NCBI GenBank assembly: GCA_021234535.1
Contig: CM037836.1
Coordinates: 22,000,769 to 22,064,768 of the forward strand
Reading direction: 5' to 3'
Source of the DNA: Stichopus chloronotus
Taxonomy: Eukaryota; Echinodermata; Holothuroidea; Aspidochirotida; Stichopodidae
Length of the DNA: 64,000 nt
The notes under the pieces are model-generated. The model ran no database searches. It saw only the letters and a list, made by a program, of their open reading frames with translations, and was not told the origin of the DNA. Made by a program: the position numbers and the translations under genes. The number at the start of each line of letters is the position of its first letter. The stretch's first letter is position 1. Below, piece after piece: positions 57,402-64,000 of the stretch.

Positions 57402-57582
57402 AAATTCCAAGTTCCAATCCGAACGGTAACAGGATGACCACGGATGCCACGGATGTGATCAGTGAGATGGAGGGTCGTTGTAACTGTACCTCCGAGGAAG
57501 GCGGGGACTTGAAAGATGCAGATGAAGTCCGGAATCAGATCACTTTCGAAAATTCTCTGCACAATGCCGTGTTTGTAAAAAG
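57402..57582 (+). CDS. INSR: Exon I: insert domain with alpha-CT segment
   Basis: The acceptor is cttaatctctctcag and the donor TAAAAAG|gtacgg. Phase 1 in, phase 2 out; residues 431-490 plus two bases. The first part is hydrophilic and low in conservation (KIPSSNPNGNRMTTDATDV). It is followed by GRCNC, which stands where the vertebrate cysteine triplet (human 682/683/685) makes a further inter-alpha bond; only two cysteines are present here. The last 15 residues, ITFENSLHNAVFVKR, are the alpha-CT helix that lies on L1 and contacts hormone. His, Asn and Phe equivalent to human 710, 711 and 714 are kept, while the position of Tyr708 is Ser. The furin cleavage site must lie in the next exon, beyond the window. 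Confidence 0.93.
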
Positions 57583-60500
57583 GTACGGAGGGTTTGTCGG
57601 TACTAATTATTGATAAAGCGACGTAAAAGTTGCAGTGAAAAAGGAATCATGCGGTGATTGGTAGTAGTGGATCATTTACCTTCCCCCCACCCCATTCATA
57701 CTTTTTCAAGGTGAATAGCACCTACGATTTTTGATTTTCGTGTCCACATTTACTCACCCTGGGAAAGGTCACGAGGTCTAATTATCATCATTCATTTGAA
57801 CTAGTGTAGCCCACTATTGATCGATGGGTTTAATTGACGATATTCATGCATGCTTGTTGTTCTCTGATTAAATGGTACCTAACTGATAATTCATCTGTCA
57901 GTTTGTCATTCCCTCCTAACCCACACATGGGAATGTGGGTCAGTGGAAGACACAATGATCACCGCTGACCCATTCAGAGGAGGGTATTACTAACCCTATC
58001 AATGTATGCATGATCATCCTCCCTCTGGTAGGATGGGGTATCACTAACAAATTCATCCGAGCTCATTTTGAGCCGATTCCCGATCGTCCAGTTTGAGGAA
58101 GCAAATTGCAACTCAAGATAGTCTTGTTAGTGGCATTCATCATTTTGGGACACTTTTGTTCACTAAGATGCTCAAAGAGTTCTTTTGCTTTCTCGAGAGT
58201 TGACATTATGTAGGGAGATACTAAAAAATTATGCCACATTTTTAGGATTTAAAGTATCTAAATTTGCACATCCTGTTTCTCCCCCAGGAGACATCCTCTG
58301 TTGCCCCTTCTCAATCTCTCCCCAAATGCTAAACTGCATAGTAAAGATACAACACGACAGGGAACGATGATTTTACTCTGTGTGCTGCCAAAGTGCTTTG
58401 AAAATCTATTGTGAATTCTCTTTCATTAAAGCCCCAAGGCCTTCTTTATATGTAGTCATTGCTAGCATATTTCCGCTTGCATTTTCCTGGAATTGTACTT
58501 ATAAAATCCCTGAAAATTGACTTTGTGACTTTTTGACTCATCTCCACATCATGGTTTTGATACGAAGAATGCAAAATAACCAGCACAGGAAAGAGTCTTA
58601 AAAGTGTCATAGGACTATATGTGTAAAAGCATTTATCATCTCCAAGATGAAAAGGAAATATTGAGACAGAATTTTAAAAAAAAAAAAAAAAATAGAATAT
58701 AGTGCAAGTATTTGAACAAAGTGGAGATGCATTTATTATAAAGCTTTACTGTTTTGTTGGTTTTATGTTAATCTGTTCATTTGCAGTTCAGGGATAGCTT
58801 AGCAAATGTATTTGTATAGCAATCTTTTTAAATTTTCAATAAATTTTGGTGTGATTAACCTCATACTTGGCAAGGGTTTCTCCTCCTTCCCTTTGTAGGA
58901 AGCAAATATCCAAGCAATATTCTTGAAACCATTTGATGTGGTAAACTGTACTTTTGTCAAAACAAATTCTGTCCCTCACGCAATATGTATGGGATGCCAG
59001 AAAGGCGAAACAAATGTTCCTGTCTAAGTCAGTCTTATTTCCTAGTCATGGTGTGTCTCTCTTCTGGTCTATTAATGTTCCTTGAGAATATTAATCACAC
59101 ACCTTAGTATGATACTTGCTTGTACGCACTGTAGGTACCAGTGCAATTGTTCCTTGTCCTTTGAAACATTGTGACATGTCTGATAGTTTGGGACAACTTT
59201 CAAAATGTGAAATGGAGATTGATCAGACTTTAGTTTAGTTATATAAAATCTAGCATTGATAGGAAGACGTTGATATTGAGTAATGGTGAATTAAATGTTG
59301 ATATTACTTCATGGCGAATTAGACAACAGTATAGCTTAACGCTGAGGCCGTTTGATGGCTTCAACATTAGTTTCAGACGTGACTGATTTGGATTACTGTA
59401 AGTCAGGACATGAAAAGTTTGATTGCCCTTTTGGCATTTCATTGATTGAACTGTATCAGCCATTTGTAACTCTTTGCTGTGACTCTCTTTCTAACCCCAC
59501 TCTACTTACCCATTGTTTAACAACACAGCTATTACTTGGGGGAGGAGCTTGGCAGGTAGGTGATCTGAAATTCTGGCCATCTCATGCACATTAACCATTC
59601 TCCGTTTTTCCTTTTTTTATTCCTTCACTGTTTGGCCCTTTCATGTGTCTTCTCGATTGCATCCACATGATTGTGTTGCTTTTTCACTTTTGTTTAATAA
59701 ATGACTCTATAGAACATGTTTCACACCAGTGTCAATCTGTTTCTTATATTTTTTCGCTATATACATCCACTTTGCCCTCCTGTGCTATCCCTTTGCAATG
59801 GGGATGTGGATGAACAGTCATTTTAATTGAGAAGGCAGCACTGTTCCCTAGACCATGGAGGTATGACATAGTTTGTGGTATTCTATGATGGAAATTAAAC
59901 AACTTTGAGCCAGAACGAATTTCATAGTTTATTACCAGTGCTTGACTTTTAATTTAAACACTGACATAAGTATTTGATGTTGCTTTATTGTCCTTCTTTT
60001 TTATGTATGGGTTTAAATTTATACTTTATTACATTGTCCATGCATGGTTTTTGTTTTCTCAAGAAGTACTGTATTTCATGATAGCAGTTTATTCATGTGA
60101 TCTCTTTCAGTAATTACCAGAAAGAAGTTTGCTGTTTGCTATCAGTAATACAGAAGTTATGTGTTTATCAGTGAATGACATTTGTTTGGAATTTAGTTTC
60201 ACACAGCTTTTACAGCTTACCATCTGTCCACCAGCGTTGGCATATTTCCCAACTGTCATGCAAAAAATAACACTCTTTATCGTTCAATCCATTCTTGTTT
60301 ACCACTTTTCATATCAGAATGATTTTAAAAAAGTGCTTCATCCTTTCAAGTTATATTAGGAAACATTCCGCTGATATGCTAGAATATCTCATAACAATGC
60401 AATACAGAATGGGGGCACTGTGTAACAGATTTGTAATTTGGGACAAATAACCGATTATTTACAGATAAACTTTTGGAAGACAAAGTATCAGCCTTGTCGG

Positions 60501-61208
60501 ACACAGTCACTTGTACGAACCTGCTTTGCGAAAAGTTTTGAAGCCAAAAAAGTGGTGGTCTAGATTCTCCTTTTCTAGGATGATCAACGTTGTGAGATAT
60601 TTTCTGGAGATTTTTTAGTCATATCCAACGATTCAAACAAAGGTTAGGATGTGAGTTTTGTGAAAGAAGAATAATGTAGAGTTTCAGACATCACCCTGAT
60701 CTGGGTGGGCCTCACATTCAATCAGCCGAAGTCAATTCGGTGCAGTCTACCGTCCGACCGAAAGTGAAATATTCGAACGATTGCTTTGTTTTCGTCTCCT
60801 TCATTTCTGAATGCTTACAGCTGGGATCATCAGTTGGTTTAGAATCACATTAGCACTCACCAGCAGATCACCGTTCCACCAAAGTTGAATGGTGGTAATG
60901 ATAACATTTACCAGCAAGATAACCTTGGGACCCACGTCCCATGGAACACAGTCAGGATCTCTTGTAGGGAGTAAGGGGTACCGACATGAAGTCCTACCTC
61001 TTGGACGTGACATCACACTTCATCCAATGTTAGCAATGAGGAAGGGGGGGTGGTCTCTTTCTCTGGTAGAGGATGGCTGTTTTGGTTGTGTAATTGGTTT
61101 TAATTACATAGATGTGCCTGTTTCTTGACACTTTGTTGGAGATTGATAGACTTTGAATCGTTCACTTGTCGGTTGACTGTTTGTTGATGTTTTTAATTTT
61201 GATTACTG

Positions 61209-61226
61209 TTTTTTTTTTTTTTTTTT
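61209..61226 (+). repeat. Poly-T run (18 bases)
   Basis: It is an uninterrupted T run in the last intron. Confidence 0.9.
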
Positions 61227-62754
61227 CACTTTTCAAGCCATTTTGCACAAATTTTAGATCATTGTAATCAAGTCATGAAATGTCATCATGTTGATAGATA
61301 GACTTCCTTTCGTCAATTTTTAGTCTCTTCATGTTGATTATTAAATCTTTCCCCCTGTAGCTGACCCTTTCTGATCTGATCCTTGTTCATCTTTCGGCAT
61401 GTACTGTCGTTTGTATTATCCTAACATTCACTTGTTAATGAAATCTCTTTTGTGTGTATACTCTTCTGCTTGGAAAATACTAGCCAATACCATTTGCTTC
61501 ATTGCTCTCCACTGGTAAGTCCAGAAGAAAATATATCTAGAAGTCATGGAGAAATGTCAACTAAAAGAAGGATAAAAAGAAAAAACAGAAACAAATAAGC
61601 CAGTGAAATAAACATCTCAATTACTGGTTACTGCATGATTTCATATATTACAAGATTTTGTGATCTGTACACTTTGATGCATGACTAATATGAAAGTTCA
61701 TGAATCACTTTTGAAAACTTCGGTCTTTTTCATCCCCAGTGATTTACATATTATAAGGTCGTTGATGGCATTAGAGAAAGTGGTACATGACTGCTTAAGA
61801 GATGACGCTGTATTGCCAAGGGATCAAAATTTGTAAGAAAGGAAGCAAAGCGCTATCTTTTTGATGATCCGATCTTATCGTCAGAACATTCCCCATTATT
61901 CATGATGAGTGTTTGGGACAAGTTTATGCAAGAAAGTCCAATGTTTTTTAAGGTAAAATTTCAAAAAGAAAAGTAGAGAGCCGGCAGTCAGGATTTTGTA
62001 GTTCAAAGAAAGTGTTTTGTCATCATCGAAAATTTGCACCCCAGTTGTTACAAATATCTTGGAATAGTTATTTCACCCTGGTGGAATGTAATTCTCGAAT
62101 GTGTTATGATGTCGTATGGAACCAAGAAATCATGTCCACTTTCCAGCCTTGTGAGTGAAAGTTGATGAGCAGATGTATCTTCTGAATCAGCATACAAACT
62201 AAAAAAGTTGCTTTAATGCCAGCACCCTTTCTTCCCACTAGTATCGATGGTATTTTGAACTCTGCCTGTGAACTATACCACATGTTATATCTGCTGGTTT
62301 TTGCCATAGATGGCACATCCAGGATAGGTTAGTCTCCGACGTACTTGTGACTTTTGTGTATTAGCTTTTAGAGTATGCTACATTTGTGTAATGGCATTCC
62401 ATTTGTTAGATATTGTGTGGTAGCTGTGACACCTTGTGGTTGTAACCCTTTGAGTATTCTCAAATTTTCTCTGCTAAGTGAGTTTGACTCTTAATTTTCT
62501 CATTGTCCTCCTAATAATGGGAGGAAAGGTGAAGACCGATATATGTGTTTGTGATTATGGATGTTTCACTTCCATCGTGCCATGATTTCAAATGTTTGTA
62601 CTTTTTTGGTGATCTTTGCTATTAAGTGATGTGTCATTGACAGTTGCTTACACTGTGCTGTGGAGGCATTGTCTGCTATTTGATTTAGAAAGAAATGTGG
62701 TAAAAAAGGAAGAATATTAAAAATGAACCGTTTTTTCAGAACAATGTTTTTATC

Positions 62755-62840
62755 GCTGCTGTGGCTGAGTGGATAAAAGTGGTGGCATTTGAAGGAATGG
62801 AGTTTTTAGCAGCCAGGAGGTTTGGGGTTCGATCTCTGAC
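62755..62840 (+). repeat. tRNA-derived SINE or tRNA pseudogene fragment
   Basis: TGGCTGAGTGG (62762-62772) fits a Pol III A box and GGTTCGATCTC (62826-62836) a B box. The 64-bp spacing is that of Leu/Ser-type tRNAs with a long variable arm. The acceptor ends and T stem do not pair properly, so it is not a functional tRNA gene. A SINE head or tRNA pseudogene is the likely explanation. Confidence 0.45.
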
Positions 62841-64000
62841 CACGTCACAGTAGGATTGGTTTTTGTCCAAGAGTATTTTGACGATTTCCTATCTTAACTG
62901 ACCTTGTGAAAAACGACATGGAGTTTGATTTTGAACCCAAAATCTTCAAGTCGATAGTCACCTGAGGTAAAGTTTGTAGTGTATAACCCACAAGCTTCAT
63001 CCACACTTCTGAAGTCACTCAGCATTGTAAAATAACTTCCCTTCGATGCCTCCAATTATTACTGTTGCTATTAGAGACCCTCTTGTATGCCAAGAGCATG
63101 CCATGGAAAGGAAAAGTTCCCCGATATTGTGATTGTAACTCTGGTTGTGATCAGCCATAGCATCCACAAATCAGCCTGTGCATTGTTCGATGGTTCTTGA
63201 AGCTTGAGATGCTGTTGTTTTACCGCTTGTGGAGTCCACTGTGTCATAGAGAAGCAGGATAGCTCTGCAGTATCAACATCAAATATCAAGTGTTGTCGAT
63301 TGGTTGCTCCTGACTGTTCTGAATCGTCTCAGTCATTGAGGTAGAGGACTTCCATTACTCTACCCTCCATTTGGCCAGAGTTAAAACTTTGAAAACAGAG
63401 AGCATGCAGATATATCTGCAATGTAAGGAACGTTTACCGTTCGCTTTGGAGAGTTTAGACCGCTGAAATTGCCTTTGCAGAATCGTCCACTGAAGCTTTT
63501 GTCTGCAATGGATCCAAAAGCCCAAAGATGCAGTATGCACTTGAAAAAACTGGCAAATGCTAAGTCCTTGAATTATTCATAGCTTTAAGGGCATGCTTTG
63601 GGATAGTTATAACTTCAGCCAATATCACTCAAATAACCATTGTTCCTCCATGTTCCTACACAGAAGCAGATCGGTACATGTGGGCATAATGAGAGTCGCA
63701 AACTTTTTTTTGGGGGGGGGCCAGTCATGTGAAATTTTGTGCCCCCTGTTTTTTGGTGTTCGCTTTTTCTGTTACCCCTGATTGTATTGTCCAAGCTTTC
63801 ACTGAAATGAAAAACAAATTGTTGGAAGTTTTGAATACATGGCACCACAAGGAGAAAAACAACAAAACCTGAATCTATTCCCTGCTTTGGAAATTCTTAA
63901 ATTCACTTTCATTCACTTTGTTGAATTCATTTAGTGGTTAAGGAGGCACAACCAGATCCCCATTAGTTGGCTAAGATATTTGAGAGGACAGCAGTTGCAT

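Larger units (their letters stand above)
13631..57582 (+). other. INSR: Insulin/IGF receptor-like gene, internal part (nine exons)
   Basis: Nine exons on one strand splice in frame into about 490 residues that follow the order of the insulin/IGF-1 receptor alpha chain: cysteine-rich domain, L2, FnIII-1, FnIII-2, insert domain with alpha-CT. Phases at the junctions are 0, 1, 1, 2, 1, 2, 1, 1 and every junction restores a family-conserved codon, which is strong evidence for the model. Receptors of this family are plasma-membrane disulfide-linked dimers that bind insulin-like peptides outside and signal through a cytoplasmic tyrosine kinase; the kinase is not in the window. Seven N-X-S/T sequons (NGT, NHT, NFT, NLS, two NVT, NCT) agree with an extracellular glycoprotein. 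The symbol marks family membership: in an invertebrate this would be a co-orthologue of vertebrate INSR, IGF1R and INSRR. Confidence 0.93.
57583..64000 (+). other. Start of the intron after exon I (over 6.4 kb, incomplete)
   Basis: The next exon should enter in phase 2 and encode the basic furin site and FnIII-3; no open stretch with that phase and content was found. The region holds a small hairpin (ACCCACA/TGTGGGT, 57916-57937), A and T runs (58677-58692, 61209-61226), a tRNA-like SINE fragment (62755-62840) and two adjoining minus-strand open stretches (63071-63540) that I cannot identify. Confidence 0.8.

Noticed and set aside
2007..60302. Canonical FOXO sites GTAAACAA/TTGTTTAC at 2007, 2478, 14367, 39016 and 60295
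   Set aside because: FoxO feedback on insulin-receptor genes is known in flies, but about two to five such octamers are expected by chance in 64 kb of AT-rich DNA, so there is no enrichment. The pair at 2007 and 2478 is only mildly suggestive.
60801..61128. GC-richer block tested as the next receptor exon (FnIII-3/furin site)
   Set aside because: Entering from cttacag in phase 2 meets a stop within eight codons, and no basic cleavage motif or FnIII pattern is present on the + strand.
1..64000. Bacterial-type systems (operons, CRISPR, toxin-antitoxin, phage)
   Set aside because: The whole window is intron-exon DNA of a eukaryotic receptor gene; the tandem arrays lack the spacer/repeat structure of CRISPR.

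Overview
The window is eukaryotic, AT-rich and dominated by introns. Nine short exons on the + strand, all with GT/AG borders and mutually compatible reading phases, join into one open frame of about 490 codons (1,471 nt). The product is part of the extracellular region of an insulin/IGF-receptor-type tyrosine kinase: the second half of the furin-like cysteine-rich domain, the whole second receptor-L domain (L2), FnIII-1, FnIII-2, and the insert domain down to the alpha-CT motif. The signal peptide, L1, the start of the cysteine-rich domain, the furin cleavage site, FnIII-3, the transmembrane segment and the kinase are not found here. The gene therefore runs off both ends of the window.

The single receptor of INSR/IGF1R type, introns of 2-15 kb, and the character of the interspersed repeats suggest a marine invertebrate, most likely an invertebrate deuterostome such as an echinoderm. 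This placement is an inference and is weak at genus level.

Layout: 1-13630 is repeat-bearing noncoding DNA with no recognisable exon. Exons (labelled A-I here) lie at 13631-13800, 21190-21340, 27101-27199, 42170-42317, 48044-48258, 50881-51013, 53000-53208, 55192-55356 and 57402-57582. The last 6.4 kb (57583-64000) is intron with no recognisable next exon. Two extra exon candidates lie in introns: an in-frame 90-nt phase 1-1 cassette (26793-26882) and a cysteine-containing open segment behind a strong acceptor (40828-40992).

The introns hold several repeat families found by comparing the window with itself: a ~355-bp TTAA-flanked inverted-repeat element (five copies), a second TTAA-flanked family (two copies), a ~145-bp tandem array rich in AGGTCA half-sites that ends in a conserved hairpin region (two loci, one split by a 327-bp insertion), a ~145-bp 'GTCCCATGTGGGCCC' array, an inverted-repeat element with CTCACCTCATATAACC ends, a three-copy family of 250-360 bp, and several minisatellites. 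No bacterial-type operon, CRISPR array, rRNA gene or intact tRNA gene was seen, and no convincing protein-coding gene on the minus strand.
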